From the NCBI GenBank assembly GCA_022711595.1, contig JAKLET010000003.1, positions 1 through 64,000 of the forward strand: a DNA stretch of 64,000 bases, given 5' to 3'. Source of the DNA: Deltaproteobacteria bacterium (GTDB taxonomy: Bacteria > Desulfobacterota > Syntrophorhabdia > Syntrophorhabdales > Syntrophorhabdaceae). The notes below the pieces were generated by a model. It was not told where the DNA came from and did not search any database. It saw only the letters and a program-made list of their open reading frames with translations. Within the stretch, counting starts at the first letter, position 1, and each line of letters starts with the position of its first letter. Position numbers and translations under genes: made by a program. Below are positions 49,819-57,999 of this stretch, piece by piece.

Positions 49819-50790
49819 TTAGTTATACTTGAGGGACACTTCGTGGTAGATCGACTCGATCGTTGCCGCGTCGAGGCGGTCGAAATCCCGTTCCATGGGG
49901 GTGACGATTACGCCGGCCATTTCCATGACTGCGGGACTGACGACGATCCGTTCCTCACCTTCCTTGAAAAAGGCTGCCGGTCGATGGGCCCGGCGGGGAA
50001 AAACAAGAAGGCGCCAGCTTTCCCCGTTGAAATGCCCCATAATGTTGACCATGGGTTCTTCTTCCGAAGGAAAAGCCTTTTTTTTCAGTACTTCCAGGTG
50101 TTCGCAGAGTGCGTCCCGGACGGTATGGGCCGCTTCGCCTTCGATGATAATAACATCACGCCCAAGACCGATGCCGAGATATTGACGGATCCCGTGGTCG
50201 CGGTTTACGGGAAGGAGGTTTTTTTTATCGTTGATCTCGTTTTCGATAGGCATCAGTCCTGACGGCACCGCCTGGAAATGAAGATGGTCCGGTGCGGAGG
50301 CGCCGCATCTGGGGCCATTGTAAAGCGTTGTCCAACGGGCGCCAAGCTCCGCTGCGATTTGAAGAAAGTCGTCTGCATGTTCAACGATTCCCTGCGGGCG
50401 GTGTTCGAGGCTGGCCAGGGTCAGGTGGGAAGGCACTGCGGGCCTTGGGTTTCCCAGTATGAGATATTTATTGCGGTAGAGGATACCCTTTTGTTGTTCC
50501 GGCAAATTTGAGGAGCATAAAAAGCAGGGCCGCTCTCGGATGTCCTGCGGGCCCACAGAAGCAGTTGTGTTTACGGCCCTTCCGGGATTGAAAATAAGGC
50601 GGACCGAGAAACCCCTGCAGTGGACATTTCGAAGCCTGACACCTCTCAAGGCCCTGTAGGCATTTCCAAGCTCCAGCCAGGAAACGGTTTGCTGTGCGAG
50701 AAGTTCATTGCATAATACAGACAGGCTTTGCACATTGCCGGCGTCGTCGAAGGTTCTGTATATCCGGTCCGCGATCTTTTCCCTGTTCAC
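49819..50790 (-). CDS. DUF4922-family HIT-like nucleotidyltransferase or phosphorylase
   Basis: The 323-residue protein has the histidine-triad-like motif HLHFQAVPSG (about 168-177), after LYNGPRCGASAPDHLH. An earlier pair CFLC (about 89-92) may bind zinc. These features resemble GDP-galactose phosphorylase and Ap4A phosphorylase relatives, which transfer nucleotides through a covalent His intermediate. It is the last gene of the SpoIID operon and overlaps the GT2 gene by 4 bases. A role in releasing sugar-1-phosphate from a nucleotide sugar is inferred. Confidence 0.8.
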   Translation of the reverse strand: MNREKIADRIYRTFDDAGNVQSLSVLCNELLAQQTVSWLELGNAYRALRGVRLRNVHCRGFSVRLIFNPGRAVNTTASVGPQDIRERPCFLCSSNLPEQQKGILYRNKYLILGNPRPAVPSHLTLASLEHRPQGIVEHADDFLQIAAELGARWTTLYNGPRCGASAPDHLHFQAVPSGLMPIENEINDKKNLLPVNRDHGIRQYLGIGLGRDVIIIEGEAAHTVRDALCEHLEVLKKKAFPSEEEPMVNIMGHFNGESWRLLVFPRRAHRPAAFFKEGEERIVVSPAVMEMAGVIVTPMERDFDRLDAATIESIYHEVSLKYN

Positions 50791-52268
50791 TTGCCCGGCC
50801 CCTTGAGCATCTCCTGTCTCCTCAGGATCTCTTCGGTTCTAATGGAATCCTTGAATGCATCGTTTTTGTTTGCCGCCTCGATGGAGAGCGCCGCGTCGGT
50901 GTTGCCCGTCCAGCGCCTGCACAGGTACAGACTTTCGTAGATCCTCCCGATGCGGTATTGCCGGCAAATGTTCAGTGCCGCGGCGTAATCTTCTCCGTAG
51001 CTGACGTTGAGAAAGCCGATGGTGCGCATGACGGCCGTGTCGAAGGCACGGGGGGCACCGAGGCCGTTGATTCGCAGCGCATTGTTGTGGCCATTGTCGT
51101 CAGTCCATTCGCGGTGGTCTATGAGTCCCGGAGGTATCTGTTCCAGTTTTTCGTTGACTATCGTATAGGAACCTACCACCATGGCGTAGCTGCCTTCCCG
51201 GAGGGTATCTACTATCGTACCCAGGACGAGGGGGTTTTCGTAGAGGTCGTCTGAATCAAGCTGTATTGCATAGCGACCGCAGAGATCGCTGAAAAGGGCC
51301 TCGTTCCAGCACCCGCCGATACCAAGGTCCTGTCTTGCCGGGATGATGTGTTTAAGTTTCTTTTCCCTGGCTGCGAGGCTGGCAATGATGCGGGATGTTC
51401 CGTCCGTGGAATGATTGTCGACAACAATAACGTTGAACGAGAATTCAGTATCCTGCGTAAGTGCGCTTTGCACGGCATCCGCGACCGTTCCCTTCCTGTT
51501 CTTGACGGGGATTATGACGGATGCCTCAACGGGAAAGGACTGTCGCCCTGTTTCCCCGGTTTTTTTAAGTCTTTCAGGCGGCAGCCAGGCCCCGATCCTT
51601 TTGAGGTGACCGGTAAAGACAGTTTCCATCTCTCTCTGCAGTACCTGGTTGCGAGGGTCGACATAGGCGAAGTGCGGTTCACCATCAAGGCCCTCTTTTT
51701 GCGTGATGATGCTGTAGAGTGGTTTTTTTATATGATGGACAATATTTTCAATGGACATCTTGAGGCGAAGATCATACAGCGCTGAGTGCCGGACTGCCGG
51801 AGCAGGGCCATATTTTTCCAGCACGCTCCTGACGATCCGGGTATTGAGAAGTATAAGACTGCCAAAGTTAAAGTCGTCTCGAACGCTCCCGGGCTGATAA
51901 TCATTCAGGGGGTGAAGCGTCTTTTCATTTCCCGTTTCGTCGTAGAAATCAGAGTATGTAAGGCTTGAGCCTGTAGACCTGGCGGCTTCTAAAATCTTCT
52001 CCAATGTCTTCGGTCCGATCGATACAGGGTGGGAGGGAGGGATTATGAGGAGATATTCCGTTTGTATCCGGGCCAGGATCACCCTGAGCGTTTCACGGGA
52101 AGCAAAGGAACCGGTACTGAGGACGCTGCATCTGGGGATGGTGTCGGGGATAGGTTCATGACCGACAACAAGGACCTCTTCAACCAGTTCCGATCCGGAA
52201 AGAAACTTAAGGGCAGGCAGGAAGAACGGCCCTGCTGTGTGTGTGCAAACAACGGCAAGAGGTCTCAT
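50787..52268 (-). CDS. Glycosyltransferase family 2 with extra N-terminal domain
   Basis: The 493-residue protein has a C-terminal GT-A domain (about 245-480) with ASVIIPVKNRKGTVADAVQ, VVDNHSTDGTSRII and the metal-binding DSDD. The N-terminal 230 residues (PLAVVCTHTAGPFFLPALKF) look like a second, degenerate GT-A fold without a clear DXD. MRP at 52268 is the chosen start because AGGA lies 9 bases upstream; the longer form from 52319 would overlap the kinase gene and has no ribosome-binding site. No membrane span is visible. Confidence 0.87.
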   Translation of the reverse strand: MRPLAVVCTHTAGPFFLPALKFLSGSELVEEVLVVGHEPIPDTIPRCSVLSTGSFASRETLRVILARIQTEYLLIIPPSHPVSIGPKTLEKILEAARSTGSSLTYSDFYDETGNEKTLHPLNDYQPGSVRDDFNFGSLILLNTRIVRSVLEKYGPAPAVRHSALYDLRLKMSIENIVHHIKKPLYSIITQKEGLDGEPHFAYVDPRNQVLQREMETVFTGHLKRIGAWLPPERLKKTGETGRQSFPVEASVIIPVKNRKGTVADAVQSALTQDTEFSFNVIVVDNHSTDGTSRIIASLAAREKKLKHIIPARQDLGIGGCWNEALFSDLCGRYAIQLDSDDLYENPLVLGTIVDTLREGSYAMVVGSYTIVNEKLEQIPPGLIDHREWTDDNGHNNALRINGLGAPRAFDTAVMRTIGFLNVSYGEDYAAALNICRQYRIGRIYESLYLCRRWTGNTDAALSIEAANKNDAFKDSIRTEEILRRQEMLKGPGK

Positions 52269-52294
52269 GGGCCATATCCTAACATGCTTTTCCC

Positions 52295-53296
52295 CTAAAG
52301 TTCCATTGCCATCCGGCATTCCGTAATAAGGCCTTGAAGCGATGAAAGTGCTGGAACATGGGAGGCGGCGAGACGAAGGTTTTCAAGCCCTGCGGGGACA
52401 TTGCCGAGAAAGTCTTCGAGTCCTTTCACTTTCCCTAAAAAACCGTACGCACCGAGGGCCTGCATGAGGCGCTGAACAGAGGCTTCCCAGAAGGAGCCCT
52501 GAAACGCATCCCAGTCAAGCTCCTGGGAGGAAAGGACATAATAGAACGAGAGAAGGTCTTCCCGCTCATCTTCCGAAAGGGAAACGTAGGGATCGCACAG
52601 GAGCGAACCAAGGTCATAGAACGGGCTCCCGAAACGCATTCCCTGGAAATCGATAAGGTAGGTTTCACCGTCCCGGACCATGACATTCCGGGATTGGAGA
52701 TCGCGATGGATAAGTGAACGCTCCCGGGCGTCCAGTCTCTCTCCAAGCGCGGCAAGCTCTGCTTCCAGCTTTTCCGTGAAGTCAGGGTCGGGGTTGATGT
52801 TGCAGAGGCCTTTTACGAAATGGTCAAGGAAATATATTCGTTCAAAGCGATAGAGGTTCGGCCCGAAGCCTTCCATGAGCCTTATCCGCTCCGAAGGGAA
52901 ATTGTTTTCGGAGATGGAATGGAGTCTTTTGGCGGTGCTCAAGGTCTTTTGGTAAAGCGGCCGTCTTTCGTCCCACGGACGCTCCCTGAACGACCAGAGG
53001 TCGTCATTTCCCATGTCTTCCATGATCATAATATGGCGCTCAGGGTCGTGACCGATCAAACGGGGCACAGGTATGCGGCTGCTGCCGAGAAAGGCGGCGA
53101 TGTCGGCGTAGTACGTGTTCTCCGTTCTACGTGGATCATAGTCGATAACGATGGCAGTTTTATCACCCGACCACGTGAAACGGTAAAAGGTCCTGTCTGA
53201 CCCCCGCGCAGGAAGCGGTCGCAGCGTGGTTTCAGGGGAAGGTCCGATACCCAGCGCTTCGCGGGCATAGTCTGCCAGATAGGTGAGCTCGGTCAT
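52295..53296 (-). CDS. Sugar kinase of the aminoglycoside phosphotransferase fold (AmgK-like)
   Basis: The 333-residue protein has a kinase-like fold. RGSDRTFYRF is the nucleotide loop, LIHRDLQSRNVMV (about 210-222) the catalytic loop, and LIDFQGMRFGSPFYDLGSLL the metal-binding segment. Length and partner match AmgK, which makes MurNAc or GlcNAc 1-phosphate in the Pseudomonas recycling route. The adjacent nucleotidyltransferase, overlapping by 4 bases, would be the MurU equivalent. Sugar specificity is inferred only. Confidence 0.82.
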   Translation of the reverse strand: MTELTYLADYAREALGIGPSPETTLRPLPARGSDRTFYRFTWSGDKTAIVIDYDPRRTENTYYADIAAFLGSSRIPVPRLIGHDPERHIMIMEDMGNDDLWSFRERPWDERRPLYQKTLSTAKRLHSISENNFPSERIRLMEGFGPNLYRFERIYFLDHFVKGLCNINPDPDFTEKLEAELAALGERLDARERSLIHRDLQSRNVMVRDGETYLIDFQGMRFGSPFYDLGSLLCDPYVSLSEDEREDLLSFYYVLSSQELDWDAFQGSFWEASVQRLMQALGAYGFLGKVKGLEDFLGNVPAGLENLRLAASHVPALSSLQGLITECRMAMEL

Positions 53297-54024
53297 TGAT
53301 ATTCTCCGGTCCTATTAAGATTTGCGTTTAGTTTATTGTATACTTCAATGGAGCCAATATCATGCCACTGTCCTTCGTCGATTACGGTTCCCCGGATGGA
53401 GCCGGGGCTGTCGACGATCCTTCTTAAGAAAAGATCGACAACAGATTCGATTCTGCCTGCCTCCATGTGTCCGAGGATCGAGGTTTCGACAGCGTATATA
53501 CCGGTGAACAGGCAGGTCATGGCCCCCTTTTTTTCAAGAGTGCCGCGCATATCACATATATTTCCTTTTTCGTCAATGTCCACGTTGAGGAGCGGTCCGC
53601 TGCTTCTCAGGGCAAGGGTCGCCTCAGGGCGGTTTTGCTCATGCCCTTCGGTCAATCTCTGCAGGGGGATGTCTGAGAGGATATCGCCGTTGTAGCACAG
53701 GATGGTTTCGTCCTCCGTGAGGAGGTCTTCGATGTTCTTCAACCCTCCCGCCGTATCGAGCAGTACCGGCTCGTATCTGAAATGGATCGGGGCGCCTTTC
53801 CATCGACCGTCCGGGAACGTTTTACTGTATTTATCCGGACTGTGATGCGTATTGATGATGAACCGGTCGACGCCTGCCTGCGCAAGGTGGTCCATGGCGT
53901 ATGTGATAATGGGACGCCCCCCCACGGACAGAAGGGGTTTGGGACATCTTTCTGTGAGCGGCCGCAGGCGTGTGCCCAATCCCGCGCCCAGGATAAAAGC
54001 TGTCTTGTACCGGCGTTTTTTCAC
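53293..54024 (-). CDS. Sugar-1-phosphate nucleotidyltransferase (MurU/RfbA-like)
   Basis: The 243-residue protein has the nucleotidyltransferase signature AFILGAGLGTRLRPLTERCP, followed by KPLLSVGGRPIITYAMDHL. LLDTAGGLKNIEDLL and ILCYNGDILSD hold the metal-binding Asp. It has no acyltransferase domain, so it is a single-domain enzyme like MurU. It would activate the product of the next gene's kinase as a nucleotide sugar. It lies 39 bases after the SpoIID gene. Confidence 0.88.
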   Translation of the reverse strand: MKKRRYKTAFILGAGLGTRLRPLTERCPKPLLSVGGRPIITYAMDHLAQAGVDRFIINTHHSPDKYSKTFPDGRWKGAPIHFRYEPVLLDTAGGLKNIEDLLTEDETILCYNGDILSDIPLQRLTEGHEQNRPEATLALRSSGPLLNVDIDEKGNICDMRGTLEKKGAMTCLFTGIYAVETSILGHMEAGRIESVVDLFLRRIVDSPGSIRGTVIDEGQWHDIGSIEVYNKLNANLNRTGEYQ

Positions 54025-54063
54025 AGTTGTTTGATTTCCATGGTCATGATCTGACGTTCACTT

Positions 54064-55395
54064 TCAGTATATCTTCTTAAGTTCGGCCCCGCTGAAATAG
54101 TGTTCCAGGATCTGCCGGGCATTGAATCCCTTCGTTGCCATGACGGCGGCGCCTATCTGGCACAATCCCACCCCGTGCCCCCAGCCTGCGCCATCTATTA
54201 TGAACCTTTCTATATTGCCGCTGGCTGCACGCTCGGCCGAAACGATAAATGCGCTGCTGTAAAGGTGGCTTCGGGAGAGCCATTTTCGTATCTCGAGCTC
54301 CTTGCCGACGACGACACTTCGTTTTGAACCGGTTATTTTAAGACGGAAGATCCGTCCAGACGGACCGCGTTGAAGGGGTATGATCTCTTCGAGCTCTCCA
54401 AAGTCCATACCGGAGCGTTCTTTGAGGATGTCTTCGAGCTCTTTGCGGGAATACTCGACCCTCCAGCGGAAAAACGCTGCTGTTTCCCGGTCGAAACCGG
54501 GAAGAATGGTGGCGAGAAGTGCGTCGTCCTGTGTGTTGCAATAGGCATCAGGAGAGGATAGTACCCAAAGGGCGGCCTTTTTCTCATCCGTTATCGGTTC
54601 ATGAGGGATCGGAGAATCGGAGACACTGGTCAGGTAAGGTATTTTCGTGTCTTCCCAGGCTGTTTCATAATTGTCCGTGAGGCCTCCACAGGCTTTATAA
54701 TACCTGGCATCGCAGACCTTCCCCTTATAGGTGATGACCGTGCCGGCTGTTTCCGCCACCGCTTCTTCAGCATTTTTTGATATGATCTTTGTGATGCCCT
54801 GGTAACGCTGGCAGTGATCGTCTGCGCAGACGTCGAAAATATCGTGATCTTCCCTGTTATACCATCGTGTGAATTCCCCTTCTTTTTCGGTGATCTTTGT
54901 CTGTCCGGGAAGGACCGTTTTTTGATCGAGCGCGGCAAGAAGCCAACTGCGTGACATGATGGCATGGGCCTTCAAGAATTCTTTTGGTGCCTCGGCGCTC
55001 ATTTCTGACGATATGACGCTTGAAAGGTAATCTTCGAGAGAGATCTCGTTAATGGCGGCGAGAGTGCCGTCCTCCCTGGCACGAAGGATGAGGTTGCCCA
55101 TGAAGGCTTGATCTTCTTTTCGCTCCCAGTGGAACTGGATGCCGATGGTCACGCCTGAGAGCCGGAAGGTCGAACCCTGGTCCGAGACGAGCCTTATCGG
55201 TGAGCCGCTGATAATGCGCCGGTGGCCTTCGTCAAAAAGTGTTACCGAAGAGCTTTCGATCTTCGCGTGGAAAGGTCCGGACAGAAGACCCGTCCCTTCG
55301 ATGAGGAAATGGCCGTTGAGGCGACCCGCCACCTCGCTTTGACGGTCTATGATCCCGACGTTGATCACCGGTCCCTGCGGTGTTTTCACATTCAT
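54064..55395 (-). CDS. SpoIID/LytB-domain protein
   Basis: The 443-residue protein has SpoIID motifs: SLEDYLSSVISSEMSAEAPKE (about 120-140), KAHAIMSRSWLLA, ARYYKACGGLTDNYETAW and the C-terminal GAGWGHGVGLCQIGA. SpoIID is a lytic transglycosylase acting on denuded glycan strands; relatives activate amidases. No signal peptide is visible in this form, so its place in the cell is unclear. ATG 55395 is chosen for GAAAGGAGCT directly upstream. It is the first gene of the operon. Confidence 0.9.
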   Translation of the reverse strand: MNVKTPQGPVINVGIIDRQSEVAGRLNGHFLIEGTGLLSGPFHAKIESSSVTLFDEGHRRIISGSPIRLVSDQGSTFRLSGVTIGIQFHWERKEDQAFMGNLILRAREDGTLAAINEISLEDYLSSVISSEMSAEAPKEFLKAHAIMSRSWLLAALDQKTVLPGQTKITEKEGEFTRWYNREDHDIFDVCADDHCQRYQGITKIISKNAEEAVAETAGTVITYKGKVCDARYYKACGGLTDNYETAWEDTKIPYLTSVSDSPIPHEPITDEKKAALWVLSSPDAYCNTQDDALLATILPGFDRETAAFFRWRVEYSRKELEDILKERSGMDFGELEEIIPLQRGPSGRIFRLKITGSKRSVVVGKELEIRKWLSRSHLYSSAFIVSAERAASGNIERFIIDGAGWGHGVGLCQIGAAVMATKGFNARQILEHYFSGAELKKIY

Positions 55396-55657
55396 AGCTC
55401 CTTTCGTATATTCAGGATTTGTTAACCTTATTACTTTTTTAAGGACATTGTCAATGAATCCCAATTATCGACGATATTGTCGTTCGTACAGATATCTTTC
55501 GACACATCTTGCCTTGCCGTTTTATGTCCTGTCATGAAATAATAATTTATATGCTATTAATATCAATATGTTACAGATGATGCTTCTTTTGGTATTGTTC
55601 TTGCTGAATATTCATGAATAAAAAATGGATGAAAATAAAGGAATAGTGGAGGGGTTT

Positions 55658-55984
55658 ATGAAAAAGGGAATCTTGATAATACTCGCTTTTGCAATATTGT
55701 TTGTGACGTTGTTGCCGGCGATGAGTTACGCGAGAGGTCCGGGTTACCATCATGGATGGGGGCCAAGGCACCACTATCGGGGTCCTGGTCCTGGTTATGG
55801 TTGGGGCATTGCCGGAGCGGCCGTTGGCGGACTTGTTCTTGGTACGATAATAGGGAGTACCATATCCGGGCCGGCATACGTGGAACCCCGGCGTGTGTAT
55901 GTGGCGCCGCCTCCTCCCCCTCCACCTCCGAGGGTATACTATTATTATCCACCGCCCAAAAGGGTATACGTATACCCGTACTGA
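55658..55984 (+). CDS. Secreted glycine- and proline-rich protein
   Basis: The 108-residue protein has a signal peptide (about 1-24, ending SYA). A Gly/His/Tyr-rich stretch and a glycine-zipper span (AAVGGLVLGTIIGSTI) follow, then a tail of eight prolines and Tyr/Pro/Val repeats. Similar small proteins are common in proteobacteria and of unknown role, perhaps linked to the outer membrane. ATG 55658 follows TGGAGGGG. A strong terminator lies just downstream. Confidence 0.82.
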   Translation: MKKGILIILAFAILFVTLLPAMSYARGPGYHHGWGPRHHYRGPGPGYGWGIAGAAVGGLVLGTIIGSTISGPAYVEPRRVYVAPPPPPPPPRVYYYYPPPKRVYVYPY

Positions 55985-55989
55985 TCAAG

Positions 55990-56054
55990 AAGGGGCTCAG
56001 GGTTTAGAGGTCAGAAAAATCTTTCTGAACCCTTGGTTCCTGAGCCCTGTTTTT
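55990..56054 (+). terminator. Rho-independent terminator
   Basis: AGGGGCTCAGG (from 55991) pairs with CCTGAGCCCT (56039-56048), and TCAGAA/TTCTGA forms an inner stem. TTTTT follows at 56050-56054. It ends the Gly/Pro-rich gene and separates it from the convergent lipoprotein gene, whose stop codon begins at 56053. Confidence 0.8.
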
Positions 56055-56622
56055 ATCTTTTGTAATCCCAATCCGCGTCGATCCAGGTTATTGTCGGGGG
56101 GCTGTCGATGCGTTTCAATATGCTGCCGTCAAAATATAGATAGTCCTTTATGTAACGCCTGCACCTGGATTCTTCCTTATACCTGGCGGGAGGGACGAAG
56201 ATAGCCTTGTCCCCTTTTTGTTTTTTCTTTTGATACTCTTCCCATTCGTCTTCGTATTGGCGCCTGAATTCATACTCATCCTTGAGCACCTGGAATTTTT
56301 TGCAGTCGTAACCGGGGTATGTCCACTGGCTGCCTCCCCTGTAATAAGGTTCTCCCCAGGCAATATAGACCTGTGTTTGAGTGAAGCCCGTTCTTATCTG
56401 TCCGTTCTTTATCAGGGCCTGGACGTCCGGGGGATAGGAATCGAACTCGGCCTGGCGTTCACGGATCCTGTTATCGACAGCTGAACAACCCGAAAGAAGA
56501 ACAGACAGGAGAAGCAGGACGAAAAGTGCGAAAAAGGGTAAAAACAAGCGCCCCGGTTTCGCCGGGAAAGAACTATTGCAGACCCCTTTTTGGGATCTTC
56601 TTCGGTTCGATGCGCAGGACAT
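56053..56622 (-). CDS. Lipoprotein, function unknown (189 aa)
   Basis: The protein has a long N-terminal segment with a strong hydrophobic stretch and lipobox LLSGC (about 41-45). The mature part contains YPPDVQALIKNGQIRTGFTQ and VYIAWGEPYYRGGSQWTYPG. The fragment with IRTGFTQTQVYIAWGEP resembles the SmpA/BamE-like turn in other envelope lipoproteins. ATG 56622 is set by GGAGG 6 bases away; an open frame continues upstream but has no such site. Probably outer-membrane anchored. Confidence 0.75.
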   Translation of the reverse strand: MSCASNRRRSQKGVCNSSFPAKPGRLFLPFFALFVLLLLSVLLSGCSAVDNRIRERQAEFDSYPPDVQALIKNGQIRTGFTQTQVYIAWGEPYYRGGSQWTYPGYDCKKFQVLKDEYEFRRQYEDEWEEYQKKKQKGDKAIFVPPARYKEESRCRRYIKDYLYFDGSILKRIDSPPTITWIDADWDYKR

Positions 56623-56802
56623 AAAACCTCCAGAACGTGGATAATTTTTTGCGATATGATCATACGATACCCCTTTTTCGTAATGCGCGCAACAAAAAGA
56701 GGGGAAGAAGGCCAACGGCTCGTGTAGCCTGCTTTACCGACAGGACTCTGAAAACGGTGTAAAAAAGCAACTCTCAATAGAAAAATAACGATACAAGGGG
56801 GC

Positions 56803-57258
56803 ATGATGAAGAAGCACTGGATAGTTCTTGCTGCGCTCATGATATCTTTTGTTGCGGTATCGTCCGCCCGAGGACTCTGTGTGAAGTCATCCAGGGCCAA
56901 TCTGCGAACGGGTCCCGGAATGAAGCACAAAGTGGCCTGGCAGGTTTACATGTACATGCCGCTGGAAAGGATCGGACGTTCAACCAACAAATACTGGTAT
57001 GCTGTCAGGGATGCCGACGGGGATACATTCTGGGTTCACAAGGGTCTGGTAACAGATTCTTACAGGTGTGCCGTTGTCAACGTTGAAAAAGCAAATGTAC
57101 GGAAGGGGCCCGGAAAAAAGTACTCAACCGTGGAGGACAGTCCCGCTCAGAAGTATTATTCATATAAGGTCATATCAAGGAAAAAGAACTGGATCAAGGT
57201 GAGGGATGAATGGGGTGCCGTTGGGTGGATCAGGAAAGATCTGCTCTGGATAAGGTAA
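56803..57258 (+). CDS. Secreted protein with two bacterial SH3 domains
   Basis: The 151-residue protein has a signal peptide (about 1-23). SH3-type repeats follow at about 25-85 (SSRANLRTGPGMKHKVAWQV) and about 88-150 (EKANVRKGPGKKYSTVED, ending VGWIRKDLLWI). Bacterial SH3 domains bind cell-wall peptides or metals. No enzyme domain is attached. ATG 56803 follows AAGGGGG. Confidence 0.88.
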   Translation: MMKKHWIVLAALMISFVAVSSARGLCVKSSRANLRTGPGMKHKVAWQVYMYMPLERIGRSTNKYWYAVRDADGDTFWVHKGLVTDSYRCAVVNVEKANVRKGPGKKYSTVEDSPAQKYYSYKVISRKKNWIKVRDEWGAVGWIRKDLLWIR

Positions 57259-57264
57259 TAAAGG

Positions 57265-57355
57265 CAGGTCATAGGTCATGGGCGATGGGTAATAGGTAGC
57301 AAGAGGAAAAGCTTTTGTGTTTTTCCAATTACCTATTACCCATCGCCAATTACCT
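57265..57355. repeat. Palindromic repeat with GGTRATG heptamer arms (copy B)
   Basis: GGCGATGGGTAATAGGTA (57281-57298) and its exact reverse complement (57330-57347) form an 18-pair stem around a 31-base loop that can itself pair (GGAAAA with TTTTCC). The outer flanks CAGGT and ACCTG extend it. It lies between two convergent genes, like the related copy at 26426-26584, and can terminate both. Confidence 0.8.
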
Positions 57356-57364
57356 GTCTTTGGT

Positions 57365-57895
57365 TTACTTTTCCACAATCTTCATGATGTGGATATTCGT
57401 CGGTCCGCCGGATGCCTTGGCGGTGATCTGGATGTTCCTCATGTCACCCTTCTTGCCCGTCATGAACATTGCCATCTTCTGGTCACTTGAGGTCTGATCC
57501 ATGGACTGCTGAACATCCTTCAGATTGGATTTGTAAAACGAGACCACCTTGTCGAAGCTGTCATTGGTGGTCATCATATAGGCGGCCGCCAGACCAGAGG
57601 CGGCACCTTTCTTTGACTCGCTGAACTGCCCTGAGGAAACGACCTGCGCGCCGGGATAGACCGGAGCTCCCAGTTCGGCCTCGCTGACCGCCTGAGGTCC
57701 TGTTTTGACGGTCACGGACCCTTCTTTCCCTTCGATCTTGACCACTCCTTCTCCCGGGCCCCCTGGTTTTGCAGTTACTGTTACCTTTCCGTCAGGGGTG
57801 GAGAAGGTTTTTGTTTCCTCTCTGCCGCACCCCGCCACACATAAAGCGGCCAGGATCACTATCAATGCGCCAAGAACGACACCCTTGCTTTTCAT
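57365..57895 (-). CDS. Lipoprotein, function unknown (176 aa)
   Basis: The protein has lipobox VAGC (Cys23). A short beta stretch (FSTPDGKVTVTAKPGG) and APVYPGAQVVSSGQF follow, then a domain with NDSFDKVVSFYKSNLKD and IQITAKASGGPTNIHIMKI. The latter pattern, a predicted alpha/beta domain with a YPGA turn, recurs in other envelope proteins of unknown role. ATG 57895 is set by GAAGGAGGA. It lies 104 bases downstream of the MBL-fold lipoprotein gene. Confidence 0.75.
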   Translation of the reverse strand: MKSKGVVLGALIVILAALCVAGCGREETKTFSTPDGKVTVTAKPGGPGEGVVKIEGKEGSVTVKTGPQAVSEAELGAPVYPGAQVVSSGQFSESKKGAASGLAAAYMMTTNDSFDKVVSFYKSNLKDVQQSMDQTSSDQKMAMFMTGKKGDMRNIQITAKASGGPTNIHIMKIVEK

Positions 57896-57999
57896 GTTTT
57901 CCTCCTTCTTTTCGGTTGTGGACCGGTTTTGTCGTATGCAGCACATTATAAAGCAAGACGGGGGCAAATACAACACACCTTGACGGTGCTTCCCGGGAC

